Of a stretch of DNA of 64,000 nucleotides, positions 18,671 through 29,016 are shown piece by piece. A program made the position numbers and the translations under genes. Under the pieces are notes generated by a model. The model was not told the origin of the DNA. It was given only the letters and a program-made list of their open reading frames with translations, and searched no databases. Within the stretch, counting starts at the first letter, position 1. Each line of letters starts with the position of its first letter. The stretch is from Demequina capsici. Its GTDB lineage: Bacteria; Actinomycetota; Actinomycetes; Actinomycetales; Demequinaceae. The stretch lies in contig NZ_CP134880.1 of the NCBI RefSeq assembly GCF_032102965.1, forward strand, positions 2,418,001 to 2,482,000, written 5' to 3'.

Positions 18671-18796
18671 GCGGTGGAGCCGACGTTCGCCGGAGGCCAC
18701 CGGCCCGGGTCTCGCACCAGGGCCGATGCGGCGGACCTGTGGACAGGGGACCGTCGGCGCGCGCCGATGTCGGAAGACCGTGAAAGGGTGGGCACC

Positions 18797-19555
18797 ATGA
18801 CTTGGCTCGACGAGACGATGGTGGGATTCGACACGGAGACGACGGGGGTGTCCACGGCGAACGACCGCATCGTCACCGCCGCGATCATCACGCGGCGGGC
18901 GGGCGAGGAGCCGCGGACGCGCACCTGGCTCATCAACCCCGGCGTCGAGATCCCTGCGCGGGCGATCGAGGTGCATGGCATCACCAACGAGAAGGCGCGT
19001 GCGGAGGGCATGGACCCCGCACAAGGTCTCGAGGAGATCGCGACCGCGCTCGCCGAACCGCTCGCCGCAGGCATCCCCGTGGTCGGCTTCAACGCCCAGT
19101 ACGACCTCAGCATCCTCGAGGCAGAGCTCGCCCGGCACGGCCTGGCGTCGCTCGCCTCACGGCTGCCTCGGGGGATCCGCCCGATCGTCGACCCGCTGGT
19201 GATCGACCGGTTCCTTGACCGGTACCGCAAGGGCGGCCGCAAGCTCATCGACATGTGCCGCATCTACGCGGTCCCGGTCGTCGCTGACGATCTTCATGCC
19301 GCAGACGCCGACGTGCTCGCCACGCTCGACCTGCTGCCCGCCATGGCGCACCTGCACCCGACGCTGGCCCAGGTCGCCTTGGACGACCTGCACGACCAGC
19401 AGATCGAGGCGCACCGGGTGTGGGCCACCCGCTTTGCAGCATTCCTGAAGTCGAAGGGCGAGACGGACGACCTCCCGAGCCCGCTCTGGCCCGTGTCGGC
19501 TGCCGACCCGGAGCCGCAGCCGCAGCCCGAACCGGAGCTCGACGCCCTCTTCTAG
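18797..19555 (+). CDS. DnaQ-like 3'-5' exonuclease (DEDDh)
   Basis: A 252-residue exonuclease-domain protein. ExoI is GFDTETTGV (residues 10-18), ExoII is FNAQYDLSILEAEL and ExoIII is HAADADVLATL with the His-x4-Asp spacing of the DEDDh class. These residues bind the two metals that cleave nucleotides from 3' ends. The C terminus is a short Pro/Glu/Gln tail (EPQPQPEPELDALF). I chose the ATG at 18797 because AAGGGTGG precedes it and the domain begins directly after it; an in-frame ATG exists at 18767. It is probably a stand-alone DNA or RNA trimming enzyme. Confidence 0.88.
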   Translation: MTWLDETMVGFDTETTGVSTANDRIVTAAIITRRAGEEPRTRTWLINPGVEIPARAIEVHGITNEKARAEGMDPAQGLEEIATALAEPLAAGIPVVGFNAQYDLSILEAELARHGLASLASRLPRGIRPIVDPLVIDRFLDRYRKGGRKLIDMCRIYAVPVVADDLHAADADVLATLDLLPAMAHLHPTLAQVALDDLHDQQIEAHRVWATRFAAFLKSKGETDDLPSPLWPVSAADPEPQPQPEPELDALF

Positions 19556-19706
19556 GAGGCGGCCGCGTCGACGGCGGGCTGTCCCCCACACCTGCCGTGC
19601 GCCAAGCTCACGGAGCCGAACGACCGGCGCGAGACCCCGCACGCCGGATGCACGGATCACCCTTCTCCCAGGCGTAGCCTGACCTGACAGGTATCAGGAG
19701 GTTGCA

Positions 19707-20981
19707 ATGGCGCACCCCGAGTCCCCGGTACTGCCGCAGGCTGCCGGTCCGCTCGCCGACGCGTTGGCCCAGCTGCACAAGGCGGCCGCCACGCTCGAGA
19801 TCTCAGACGGTCTTCACCAGCTTCTCGCGTCACCCCGCCGCGAGCTCGCCGTGAGCATCCCGCTCCGGCGGGACGACGGGACGCTCGCGCTCTACTCGGG
19901 CTTCCGCGTCCAGCACAACTTCACCCGCGGACCCGCCAAGGGCGGTCTGCGCTACGCGCCTTCGGTCGACCTGGACGAGGTCCGCGCGCTCGCGATGTGG
20001 ATGACCTGGAAGTGCGCGCTCGTCGACGTGCCCTACGGCGGCGCCAAGGGCGGCGTCGCGATCGACCCGCGCGAGCACAGCAAGTCCGAGCTGGAGCGGG
20101 TGACGCGGCGCTACACCACCGAGATCCTGCCGATCATCGGCCCCGAGGTGGACATCCCCGCCCCCGACGTCGGCACCGACGAGCAGACGATGGCGTGGAT
20201 CATGGACACGTACTCGGTCGCCCGTGGATACACGGTGACCGGCGTCGTGACGGGCAAGCCCCTCAGCCTGGGCGGCTCCCAGGGACGCGCGCAGGCCACG
20301 TCCCGAGGCGTCGCGCACATCGCGCTGATGGCGATGGCGAGCCGCGGCATCGACCCCAACCACGCGACAGCTGCCGTGCAGGGCTTCGGCAAGGTGGGCC
20401 ACGGTGCCGCGAGGTTCCTCGCCGAGGCCGGCGTCAGGGTGCGTGCGGTGAGCGATGTGGACGGCGCCGTGTACGCGCACGACGGTCTCGACATCGCGCG
20501 GCTCGCCGAGCACGTGGACCGTACCGGCTCGGTCGCGGGCTTCGACAGCGCGGAGGCCATCGATCCCGGCTCCGTGCTCACGCTGGACGTCGACGTCGTC
20601 GTCCCTGCCGCGGTGGAGGGCGTGCTAACCGAGGACAACGCGTCCAAGGTCCAGGCGCGCATCGTCGTCGAAGGTGCGAACGGCCCCACCACGGAGGCCG
20701 CGGACGCGATCCTCAAGGACCGCGACATCCTGGTGGTGCCGGACATCCTCGCGAACGCGGGCGGCGTCGTCGTCTCCTACTTCGAGTGGGTGCAGGCGAA
20801 CCAGGCCTATCAGTGGACCGAGCGCGAGGTGAACGACCGGCTCGAGGAGCGGATGGCGAAGGCGTGGCACGACGTCGTGGCCCACTCAGGGGCGCACGGC
20901 ATGACGTATCGGGAGTCGGCCACCGTCCTGGCCGTCGAACGCGTCGTGGAGGCGCATCGCCTACGCGGTCTGTACCCGTGA
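19707..20981 (+). CDS. Glutamate dehydrogenase (Glu/Leu/Phe/Val family)
   Basis: A 424-residue dehydrogenase interconverting glutamate and 2-oxoglutarate plus ammonia. The active-site segment is GPAKGGLRY (lysine in KGG), followed by GGAKGGVAIDP and PAPDVGTDEQTMAWIMDTY. The NAD(P) domain has VQGFGKVG near residue 225, and ILANAGGVVVSYFEWVQ closes the site. Length matches the hexameric class of about 420 residues. A strong AGGAGG lies eight bases before the ATG, and TAGCCT at 19675-19680 is a likely -10 box. It appears monocistronic. Confidence 0.95.
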   Translation: MAHPESPVLPQAAGPLADALAQLHKAAATLEISDGLHQLLASPRRELAVSIPLRRDDGTLALYSGFRVQHNFTRGPAKGGLRYAPSVDLDEVRALAMWMTWKCALVDVPYGGAKGGVAIDPREHSKSELERVTRRYTTEILPIIGPEVDIPAPDVGTDEQTMAWIMDTYSVARGYTVTGVVTGKPLSLGGSQGRAQATSRGVAHIALMAMASRGIDPNHATAAVQGFGKVGHGAARFLAEAGVRVRAVSDVDGAVYAHDGLDIARLAEHVDRTGSVAGFDSAEAIDPGSVLTLDVDVVVPAAVEGVLTEDNASKVQARIVVEGANGPTTEAADAILKDRDILVVPDILANAGGVVVSYFEWVQANQAYQWTEREVNDRLEERMAKAWHDVVAHSGAHGMTYRESATVLAVERVVEAHRLRGLYP

Positions 20982-21031
20982 TCGCGCGCCTCTGGGCCTG
21001 AGCCGACGCGCTGGGCGCACCGCCCGGCACG

Positions 21032-21763
21032 TCAGCTGAGCAGGAACCTCACCAGCATCGCGAGCGACACGGCGACGATGAGCCCGCGCAGCACGAGCGG
21101 ATTCGCCCTGAGCAGCAGGTGCGAGCCGATCCACGCACCCGCGAGCTGACCGAGCGCCATGACTGAGCCCACGAGCCACACCACCTTGCCCGCGGCGACG
21201 AACACCGCCAGCGCAGCCAGGTTGGTGGCGAAGTTGAGCGTCTTCGCGAGGGCGGTCGAGCGGCGCAGGTCGAAGCCCCGCAGCGCGACCCCCCCGAGCG
21301 CGAACAGGGAGCCCGTGCCTGGCCCGAAGGCGCCGTCGTACGCACCGATCAGGGGCACCACGCCGCCCACGTACGCACGCCGGGTCAGGCGTGCGCGGGG
21401 CGGTGGCAGGTGCGCATCCCGCACCAGCAGGAAGTATGCGGCGACGCCCACAAGCACGATCGGGATGACGACCTGCAGGGCCTCGGGGTCGATGAACAGC
21501 ACCGCCACGGACCCGATCGCGGACCCTGCGAACGCCACGAGCATGGGTCCTCGCACGTCGCGCCATGCGACGCCGTGCTTACGGATGACCTGCACGGTGG
21601 CGGTGAGGGTGCCGAAGGACCCCTGCAGCTTGTTGGTGCCGAGCGCCTGCACGGGGGGAACGCCGGCGAGCAGCAGCGCAGGCAGGGTGATCAGCCCTCC
21701 CCCACCGGCGAGGGTGTCGAGCAGCCCCGCACCGAACGCCACGAGCACCAGCAGTGCGAGCAT
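21032..21763 (-). CDS. TauE/SafE (TSUP) family permease
   Basis: A 243-residue membrane protein with about eight helices. It opens with AGLLDTLAGGGGLITLPALLLAGVPPVQALGTNKLQGSFG, the family's first repeat signature. The second repeat carries IGAYDGAFGPGTGSLFALG and TLNFATNLAALAVFV. Members export or take up sulfite, sulfoacetate or other organic anions. The ATG at 21763 gives the usual short cytoplasmic N terminus; an in-frame GTG at 21775 is possible. It follows guaB by less than 100 bp on the same strand and may be its second cistron. Confidence 0.88.
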   Translation of the reverse strand: MLALLVLVAFGAGLLDTLAGGGGLITLPALLLAGVPPVQALGTNKLQGSFGTLTATVQVIRKHGVAWRDVRGPMLVAFAGSAIGSVAVLFIDPEALQVVIPIVLVGVAAYFLLVRDAHLPPPRARLTRRAYVGGVVPLIGAYDGAFGPGTGSLFALGGVALRGFDLRRSTALAKTLNFATNLAALAVFVAAGKVVWLVGSVMALGQLAGAWIGSHLLLRANPLVLRGLIVAVSLAMLVRFLLS

Positions 21764-21858
21764 GCGCCCGCTCACGTGCAGCGACGATCCAGCTCCGGAT
21801 GCGGCCTCCGTCGTCGCCGCGGCGACGTGCAGGGCGCCGCCGACGAAGCCGACCGTGG

Positions 21859-23382
<1,524 letters not shown>

Positions 23383-23479
23383 CGGGCCCTCACGAGCGCT
23401 CGGTCGCGCCCCGAAGATGGGCCTTGCCAAGACGTTCACGAACGCGGTAGACAGACACCAAGGGTTCAACGACGAGCCC

Positions 23480-23509
23480 TTGACCTGGGCGATTGGTCCG
23501 TTCTAGGGT
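23480..23509 (+). promoter_or_regulatory. Promoter of the whiB gene
   Basis: TTGACC (23480-23485) and TAGGGT (23504-23509) are separated by 18 bp. A start near 23516 would give a leader of about 70 bases, with GAGGAG six bases ahead of the ATG. Confidence 0.6.
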
Positions 23510-23586
23510 GAATATCACGGTTTGATAACGAAGTCAGACCGAGCTTGGTGATCATTCCGCTCAGGGGAACGACGTGAGGAGCTGCC

Positions 23587-23877
23587 ATGGAGTCGATCGC
23601 AAGACTGCCGGCACCGACGCAGGACCAGTGGGAATGGCAGTACCGGGGGGCCTGCCGCGGCGCGGATCCGGACCTCTTCTTCCATCCGGAAGGCGAACGT
23701 GGAGCAGCCCGGCGCAGGAGGGCCGAGACGGCCAAGCAGTACTGCGCCCGATGCCCCGTGCTCGACATGTGCCGTGAGCGCTCGCTGATGGCGCGCGAAC
23801 CGTTCGGCGTCTGGGGCGGTCTGAGCGAGGACGAGCGTCACGCGATGCTCGTCGGACGGCTCAAGAAGGCGAGCTAG
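23587..23877 (+). CDS. WhiB-family iron-sulfur transcription factor (WhiB3-like)
   Basis: A 96-residue Wbl protein. The four [4Fe-4S] ligands are Cys23 (RGACRG), then Cys53 and Cys56 (CARC) and Cys62 (MCRE). The G[V/I]WGG turn is FGVWGGLSEDER, and the C terminus is basic (VGRLKKAS). DLFFHPEGERGAARRRRAE and the REPFGVWGGLSE region are closest to the WhiB3 group as I recall it. Wbl proteins bind the primary sigma factor and respond to redox or NO. It has its own sigma-A-like promoter and a terminator, so it is monocistronic. Subfamily placement is tentative. Confidence 0.92.
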   Translation: MESIARLPAPTQDQWEWQYRGACRGADPDLFFHPEGERGAARRRRAETAKQYCARCPVLDMCRERSLMAREPFGVWGGLSEDERHAMLVGRLKKAS

Positions 23878-23892
23878 ACGCGAGAGCATGCA

Positions 23893-23926
23893 CGAAGGCC
23901 CGGGAGCGGATGCTCCCGGGCCTTCG
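23893..23926. terminator. Bidirectional terminator between whiB and groES
   Basis: A perfect 15-bp stem, starting CGAAGGCCCGGGAGC, flanks a four-base loop (23908-23911). It lies between the two converging genes and is followed by TCGCGTTCTT on the plus strand. Confidence 0.85.
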
Positions 23927-23943
23927 TCGCGTTCTTGGTCGGA

Positions 23944-24237
23944 CTAGCCGACGATGGCGAGCAGGTCGCGCGCGGAGAGGATGAGGTACTCCTCGCCCGC
24001 GTACTTGACCTCGGTGCCGCCGTACTTGCTGTAGATCACCTTGTCGCCCACGGCGACGTCCACGGGGACGCGGTTGCCGTTGTCGTCGACACGACCCGGG
24101 CCCACCGCCACGACCTCGCCCTCCTGGGGCTTCTCCTTGGCGGTGTCAGGGATGACGAGGCCGGAGGCCGTGGTCGTCTCGGCGGCAGCCGCCTTGACCA
24201 CGACCTTGTCCTCCAGAGGCTTGATTGAGACCGACAC
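23944..24237 (-). CDS. groES: Co-chaperonin GroES
   Basis: A 97-residue GroES, the heptameric lid of the GroEL folding chamber. It has [11 protein letters not shown] at the N terminus, then the mobile loop [31 protein letters not shown] and [22 protein letters not shown] are also typical. The GTG at 24237 is preferred over the GTG at 24249 because GGTGAGG stands eight bases upstream and the standard length results. Unusually, no groEL follows: the next gene downstream is the convergent whiB. A perfect CIRCE element lies upstream. Confidence 0.96.
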   Translation of the reverse strand: MSVSIKPLEDKVVVKAAAAETTTASGLVIPDTAKEKPQEGEVVAVGPGRVDDNGNRVPVDVAVGDKVIYSKYGGTEVKYAGEEYLILSARDLLAIVG

Positions 24238-24353
24238 TGCGGACCTCACCTTCCGTCTCGAAGTTCAGGTTGCGACATCTGCCGGGCGACCTGCCGTCGC
24301 GGGGGTCAGGCGAACCGGACCGATGCCACGCTCCCTCTCGGAGCAAGGTCAGA

Positions 24354-24380
24354 TTAGCACTCACCTGCCACGAGTGCTAA
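24354..24380. promoter_or_regulatory. CIRCE operator (HrcA site)
   Basis: TTAGCACTC (24354-24362) and GAGTGCTAA (24372-24380) form a perfect inverted repeat with a 9-bp spacer, identical to the CIRCE consensus recognised by the heat-shock repressor HrcA. On the minus strand TAATCT, overlapping one arm, can serve as the groES -10 box. It lies 42 bp before the divergent methyltransferase gene and could affect that gene too. Confidence 0.93.
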
Positions 24381-24421
24381 TGCGACTGCGGGCGGTGCCG
24401 GACCGTGGAATCATCGCTGGC

Positions 24422-25615
24422 ATGGACGCCGACACCGCACGCCTGCTGCTGGCTCCGGAGACCCTCGCGCTGATAGATCGGCTTCCGCCGTACGACTCGA
24501 TCGAACCGCTCGCCTTCGGCAGCCGGCTGCGAGCGGAGGGCCTGGACGGCCGGCTCGTCGCAGCGGTCCTGACCCAGGCGGAGCTCCGCTCGAGGGCCCG
24601 CGGCAAGCTGGGCGAGTTCGCCGTGGGCATGCTCTTCACCCGCGAAGGTCTGGAGCAGGCCACGCGCCTGAGCGTCGCAGGCAGGCATGCACGACGGTAC
24701 GCATCCGCCGGCTGCACCAGGGTCGCCGACCTCACCGCCGGGCTCGGCGTCGACGCGATGGCGCTCGCAGCGCTCGGCCTGGCGGTCATGGCGTTCGAGC
24801 TCGACGAGGCGACCGCGCTGCTCGCCGACCACAACCTGCGGCATTGGGACGACGCGGTGGTGGTGCATGCGGACTCCATGGCCACGGTGCGCAGGGTCGA
24901 CGGGATGGACGCCGTGTTCGCCGACCCCGCCAGACGCACGGGCCGGGGCCGGCGCCACGACCCGCGCGACTACTCCCCCGCACTCGACGACGTGCTCGCG
25001 CTGCGCGACCAGTTCCCCGCACTCGGCGTCAAGGTGGGCCCTGGCATCCCTCACGACGCGATCCCCGCCTCCACGACCGACGCGCCGGTCGAGGCCCAGT
25101 GGGTATCGGTGGACGGCGACGTCGTCGAGGCGGGGCTGTGGTGCGGGCCGCTCGCGCGCACGCACGGCCACTCGGCCCTCGTCGTGCGCGGTTCCGACGC
25201 GCACGAGCTCGCCGCGGATCCGATCCCCGGCGAGGTCGGCCCCCTCGGCGAGTACCTCTACGAGCCCGACGGCGCCGTCATCAGGGCCGGTCTCGTCGGC
25301 CCTCTCGGGGCCCGACTCGACGCGCGCCTCGTGGACCCGACGATCGCCTATCTGACAGCTGACGCCCCGCACCCGACTCCGTTCGCGCACGGCTACCGCG
25401 TGCTCGAGGCGATGCCGTACTCCACCCAGCGGCTCGCGAAGGCGTTGCGCGAACGCGGAGTGGGGCGGGTCGAGATCAAGAAGCGCGGCATCGACGTGAC
25501 GCCGGAGCGGCTGCGACCTCAGCTGAAGCTGCGGGGCACGGAGGCCGCCACCGTCGTCCTCACCCGCATCGCCGGGCGCCACACGGCGCTCCTCGTGGAA
25601 CCGCTCGACCGCTGA
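24422..25615 (+). CDS. Class I SAM-dependent methyltransferase, THUMP-like domain protein
   Basis: A 397-residue protein of a type widespread in Actinobacteria. The N-terminal 90 residues are helical. A Rossmann methyltransferase core follows: VADLTAGLGVDAMALAALG binds SAM, and MDAVFADPARR resembles a DPPY-like catalytic motif. The C-terminal 100 residues (RVLEAMPYSTQRLAKALRERGVGRVEIKKRGIDVTPERLRPQLKLRG) match the THUMP-like domain. An RNA methylation role is inferred from the fold. No Shine-Dalgarno site is seen, so a leaderless start is possible. The gene shares its upstream region and the CIRCE element with groES. Confidence 0.82.
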   Translation: MDADTARLLLAPETLALIDRLPPYDSIEPLAFGSRLRAEGLDGRLVAAVLTQAELRSRARGKLGEFAVGMLFTREGLEQATRLSVAGRHARRYASAGCTRVADLTAGLGVDAMALAALGLAVMAFELDEATALLADHNLRHWDDAVVVHADSMATVRRVDGMDAVFADPARRTGRGRRHDPRDYSPALDDVLALRDQFPALGVKVGPGIPHDAIPASTTDAPVEAQWVSVDGDVVEAGLWCGPLARTHGHSALVVRGSDAHELAADPIPGEVGPLGEYLYEPDGAVIRAGLVGPLGARLDARLVDPTIAYLTADAPHPTPFAHGYRVLEAMPYSTQRLAKALRERGVGRVEIKKRGIDVTPERLRPQLKLRGTEAATVVLTRIAGRHTALLVEPLDR

Positions 25616-25666
25616 CTACAGCTCCTCGGGCGAGGCGGGGAGAAGAGATCGCTCGGTCGCGGGCGG

Positions 25667-27283
25667 TCAGCACGCCGCGGGGACGTTCGCAAGCGCCACG
25701 GGCCAGCGGCCCTGCGGCGCGACCGCGCCCGTGAGCACGTCCGCGAGTCCCGCGAGGGCCGAGTCCCCACGCCCGTACACCGCCGCGTAGACGCGGGCCG
25801 TCGATCCGCTGAGACCCCACGGTCCGTCCATCGCCACGACCACGTCGGCGCTCCCCGACGTGTCGTCGGAGCCCGTGAGCCAGATCGTGGATCCGCCCTC
25901 GCCCAGGACCACGCCGTGCGAGGCGAGCGCCGCAGCAAGGGCGTCACGGTCGGCCCGGAAGCCGCCCGTGATCGTCACCGGACCCGTGACGAAAGGCGCG
26001 TCGCAGTCCGCTGCGGCGACGGTGACGCCGGCGTCGGCGAGCGCCCGCGCGTAGTCCCCGGTGACGGTGGGCGCGACCTGCACGAGCCCGGCCTGCCATC
26101 GTGACAGCAGGATCACCCGCGCGGCGGCCTCGTCGAGCCTCGCGCGAGGCAGGGTCCCGGAGTCGACAGCCGCGACGATCGCATTCAGCGAGGCGTCGAC
26201 GGACTCGGGCATGAGCAGCAGGTCCGCACCAGCGGCGAGCGCCTTCACCGAGGCCTCGCCAGGGCCGTAGGACTCGGTGATGGCTCCCATGTTCAGCGCG
26301 TCCGTGATCGCCACGCCCGTGAAGCCGAGCTGATCACGCAGGTAGGCGTACGCCTGCGGGTCGAGGCTCGCCGGTGCGTCACCCCACGCCGCCACGGCGA
26401 TGTGGCTCATCATCACCATGGGAGCGCCAGCGTCGATCGCGCGCGTGAACGGCACCAGATCCGCCTGCTGGAGCACGTCGAGCGACGCGGACTGCGTCGG
26501 CAGCGCGTCGTGCGAGTCGACGGTCACGGAGCCGTGGCCCGGGAAGTGCTTGATCGTGGGGATCACGCCCGCATCGAGGTAGCCGCGCATCGCCGCGACC
26601 ACGGTGTCCGCGACCGCGTCGGGATCGTCGCCCGCCGAGCGCGACCGGATGACGGGGTCGGCAAGGCCGATGGTGACGTCCGCGACGGGCGCGAAGTCGA
26701 CCGTGAAGCCCAGCTGTGCGAGGTCACGCCCCTGGGCCGCGTACACGCCGCGCACGAGCGACTTGTCGCGGGCGGCGCCGGCCGCCATGAAGGCGGGGAG
26801 GTCCGCCACTCCGTCGCTGAGCCGGGCCACGGTGCCACCCTCCTGATCCACGGAGAGGAGCGCGGGCCATCCCCTGCCTGCCGCCCCCTCCTGCGCGGCC
26901 GCATTGAGGTCGGCCGCCACACCGGCGCTCTCAGTGGCGGAGGCGAGCAGCATCACGCCTGCGAGTCCCTGGTCGGCCACCATCCGTTCCAACTCGGCGG
27001 GATCCTCGTAGGTGTAGGAGGGCATGAGGACCGCCCCGGCAGCCTCGCGAGCACTGAGGCCCTGAGCGGTCGCGAGCGCGTCGTCCCACGCGGCGAGCGT
27101 GGGACCCCATGCGAACGTCTCGTGCCCAGGGTCCGGTGACGCGGACGCCAGCGCCGAGGTGCTGCTCGGAGTCGGTGGCGCGGACGCGGTCGGCTGCGTC
27201 GGCGAGGCGCCGCACGCGGCGAGCACACCGACGGACAACGCCACCGCGGTGGTCCTCAGCGAGCCTGCGAGGAAGCGCCGCAT
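25667..27283 (-). CDS. Glycoside hydrolase family 3 lipoprotein (beta-N-acetylhexosaminidase-like)
   Basis: A 538-residue secreted lipoprotein. A signal peptide ends in a lipobox, VGVLAAC-G, with the lipidated Cys at about residue 23. A Ser/Thr/Pro linker follows, then a GH3 N-terminal barrel. LLSVDQEGGTVARL, PVADV, IKHFPGHGSVTVDSHDALPT (the NagZ-type His/Asp loop) and GVAITDALNMGAI with the nucleophile Asp are visible. NagZ-like enzymes release N-acetylglucosamine from peptidoglycan fragments. The ATG follows GAGGA and lies 7 bp after tsaD, so it is co-transcribed with it. Confidence 0.9.
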   Translation of the reverse strand: MRRFLAGSLRTTAVALSVGVLAACGASPTQPTASAPPTPSSTSALASASPDPGHETFAWGPTLAAWDDALATAQGLSAREAAGAVLMPSYTYEDPAELERMVADQGLAGVMLLASATESAGVAADLNAAAQEGAAGRGWPALLSVDQEGGTVARLSDGVADLPAFMAAGAARDKSLVRGVYAAQGRDLAQLGFTVDFAPVADVTIGLADPVIRSRSAGDDPDAVADTVVAAMRGYLDAGVIPTIKHFPGHGSVTVDSHDALPTQSASLDVLQQADLVPFTRAIDAGAPMVMMSHIAVAAWGDAPASLDPQAYAYLRDQLGFTGVAITDALNMGAITESYGPGEASVKALAAGADLLLMPESVDASLNAIVAAVDSGTLPRARLDEAAARVILLSRWQAGLVQVAPTVTGDYARALADAGVTVAAADCDAPFVTGPVTITGGFRADRDALAAALASHGVVLGEGGSTIWLTGSDDTSGSADVVVAMDGPWGLSGSTARVYAAVYGRGDSALAGLADVLTGAVAPQGRWPVALANVPAAC

Positions 27284-27290
27284 GCAGTCC

Positions 27291-28331
27291 TCAGACGGTG
27301 ATCGTGCTGAGCGGCATGGACGAGTCGACACCGATGTCGAGCCGGCTCGGCGCCACGCCCCGTCGCGCCACGGCGGAGCCGAGCGCGGCGATCATCGCAC
27401 CGTTGTCGGTGCAGTAGCGGATCGGCGGGATCCGCACGTCGATGCCCGCCTGCTCGCACCGTTCGGTCGCGAGCTCGCGCAGCTGCGAGTTGGCGGAGAA
27501 CCCGCCGCCGATCACGAGCGTGTCGACGTCGTGCGCACGGCAGGCGGCGATCGTCTTGTCCACCAGGACGTCGGCGACGGCGGCAGCGAAGGAGGCGGCG
27601 ACGTCGGCCACCGGGATGTCCTGGCCTGCCTCCTCGCGTGCCTCGATCCACCGCGCGACGGCGGTCTTGAGCCCTGAGAACGAGAAGTCGTACGCATGCG
27701 TCTGCATCGCCTTGGCACTGGTGAGCGCACGCGGGAACGGGATCGCCTGCGGGTCGCCCTCCCGCGCCAGCCGGTCCACGTGCGGTCCACCGGGATACGG
27801 CAGGTGCAGCAGGCGTCCCACCTTGTCGAAGGCCTCCCCTGCGGCGTCGTCCAGGGTGTGGCCCAGCTCGACGACGTCGGTCGCGATGTCGTTCACGAGC
27901 AGCAGCGACGTGTGCCCACCTGAGACGACGAGCGCCATGGTGCGTTCCGGCATCGGGCCATGCACGAGCTCGTCGACGGCGGCGTGGCCGATCACGTGGT
28001 TGACCCCGTACAGCGGCCTGCCCAGGGCGAGCGACAGCGCCTTCGCGGCGGCGACGCCCACGGTCAGCGACCCGACCAGCCCAGGGCCCGACGCGACGGC
28101 GATGCCGTCCACGTCCGCCAGGCCGACGCCTGCACGGCTCAGCGCCTCCTCGACGGTCGGCACGAACGCCTCGAGGTGCGCGCGAGACGCCACCTCGGGG
28201 ACGATGCCGCCGAAACGGGCATGCTCGTCCATGGACGACGCGACGACGTCGGCGAGCAGCTCGGTGCCGCGCACCAGTGCCGCTCCCGTCTCGTCGCAGG
28301 TGCTCTCGAGGCCGAGGATCAGAGGTTCCAC
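27291..28331 (-). CDS. tsaD: tRNA N6-threonylcarbamoyladenosine synthase subunit TsaD
   Basis: A 346-residue ASKHA-fold transferase that moves threonylcarbamoyl onto A37 of ANN-decoding tRNAs together with TsaB and Tsa[17 protein letters not shown] opens the protein. [12 protein letters not shown], metal-binding [35 protein letters not shown] and [12 protein letters not shown] are also typical. The GTG start lies six bases after TACCCT, suggesting a leaderless promoter of its own. In most relatives it follows rimI directly; here a reversed nitroreductase gene separates them. Confidence 0.96.
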   Translation of the reverse strand: MEPLILGLESTCDETGAALVRGTELLADVVASSMDEHARFGGIVPEVASRAHLEAFVPTVEEALSRAGVGLADVDGIAVASGPGLVGSLTVGVAAAKALSLALGRPLYGVNHVIGHAAVDELVHGPMPERTMALVVSGGHTSLLLVNDIATDVVELGHTLDDAAGEAFDKVGRLLHLPYPGGPHVDRLAREGDPQAIPFPRALTSAKAMQTHAYDFSFSGLKTAVARWIEAREEAGQDIPVADVAASFAAAVADVLVDKTIAACRAHDVDTLVIGGGFSANSQLRELATERCEQAGIDVRIPPIRYCTDNGAMIAALGSAVARRGVAPSRLDIGVDSSMPLSTITV

Positions 28332-28337
28332 CCCACC

Positions 28338-28343
28338 AGGGTA
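28338..28343 (-). promoter_or_regulatory. -10 box of the tsaD promoter
   Basis: TACCCT on the minus strand ends six bases before the tsaD GTG, the same hexamer and spacing as at the first ABC-F gene. Confidence 0.5.
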
Positions 28344-28386
28344 GTCGGCGGGAATACGGGCGGGCGCATCGTCGTCATACCTGCAC

Positions 28387-29016
28387 GTGAGCGCAGTGCC
28401 CGACCTCTCCGCAGCGAGCTTCCAGATTCCGCAGGACGCCATCAGGCTCCTGTTCCTCGACGCGCGCTCGGCGACCCGGTGGGCGGACCGCGAGGTGTCG
28501 CTGGACACCCTCAAGGCGGTGCACGAGCTTGTGCGGTGGGCACCGTCGGCCAACAACTCGGCTCCGCTTCGCCTCGTCGTGGCCGGCTCGGACCACGCCC
28601 GCGAGATCGTCATGGAGCATGCGTCGCCCGGCAACCGCCCCAAGCTGGACCGTGCGCCCATGATCCTCGTGGCCGCCTCCGACGCCCGCTATCACGAGCA
28701 TCTGGACGTGACAGCGCCAGGGATCCACGGTCTGTACGAGGTCCTGGAGGACAGGCCCGACGCGAGGGCCATCACCGCTCACGACAGCACCTGGCTGCAG
28801 ATCGGCTTCCTCATCGTCGCGCTGCGATCCGCCGGGCTGCACGTGCGCCCCATGGGCGGCTTCGACCGCGCCGGCCTGTCGCGCAGCCTGCTCGGCGATC
28901 GCTCGTGGCACCCCGAGCTGCTGCTCGCCGTCGGCTACCCGGCGCAGGACGGGGAGCATGGCGCCGGCGATCGCCGCGGGCGTCCCAGCTGGGACACGGC
29001 GACCCTGGAGCTCTAG
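28387..29016 (+). CDS. Nitroreductase-family protein (RutE/HadB-like)
   Basis: A 209-residue FMN-dependent reductase. [39 protein letters not shown] is the phosphate/FMN-binding start, as in RutE/HadB malonic-semialdehyde-reductase-like proteins. [16 protein letters not shown] and [12 protein letters not shown] complete the fold. Substrate is unknown. Starts at GTG 28387 or 28396 are both possible, without a Shine-Dalgarno site. The stop shares the palindrome CTAG with the end of the convergent rimI gene, a 4-bp overlap. It interrupts the rimI-tsaD order and is probably a later insertion. Confidence 0.85.
   Translation: MSAVPDLSAASFQIPQDAIRLLFLDARSATRWADREVSLDTLKAVHELVRWAPSANNSAPLRLVVAGSDHAREIVMEHASPGNRPKLDRAPMILVAASDARYHEHLDVTAPGIHGLYEVLEDRPDARAITAHDSTWLQIGFLIVALRSAGLHVRPMGGFDRAGLSRSLLGDRSWHPELLLAVGYPAQDGEHGAGDRRGRPSWDTATLEL

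Noticed and set aside
24041..24421. N-terminal extension of the THUMP-like methyltransferase
   Set aside because: It would run antisense through groES and across the CIRCE operator; the ATG at 24422 fits the domain start.
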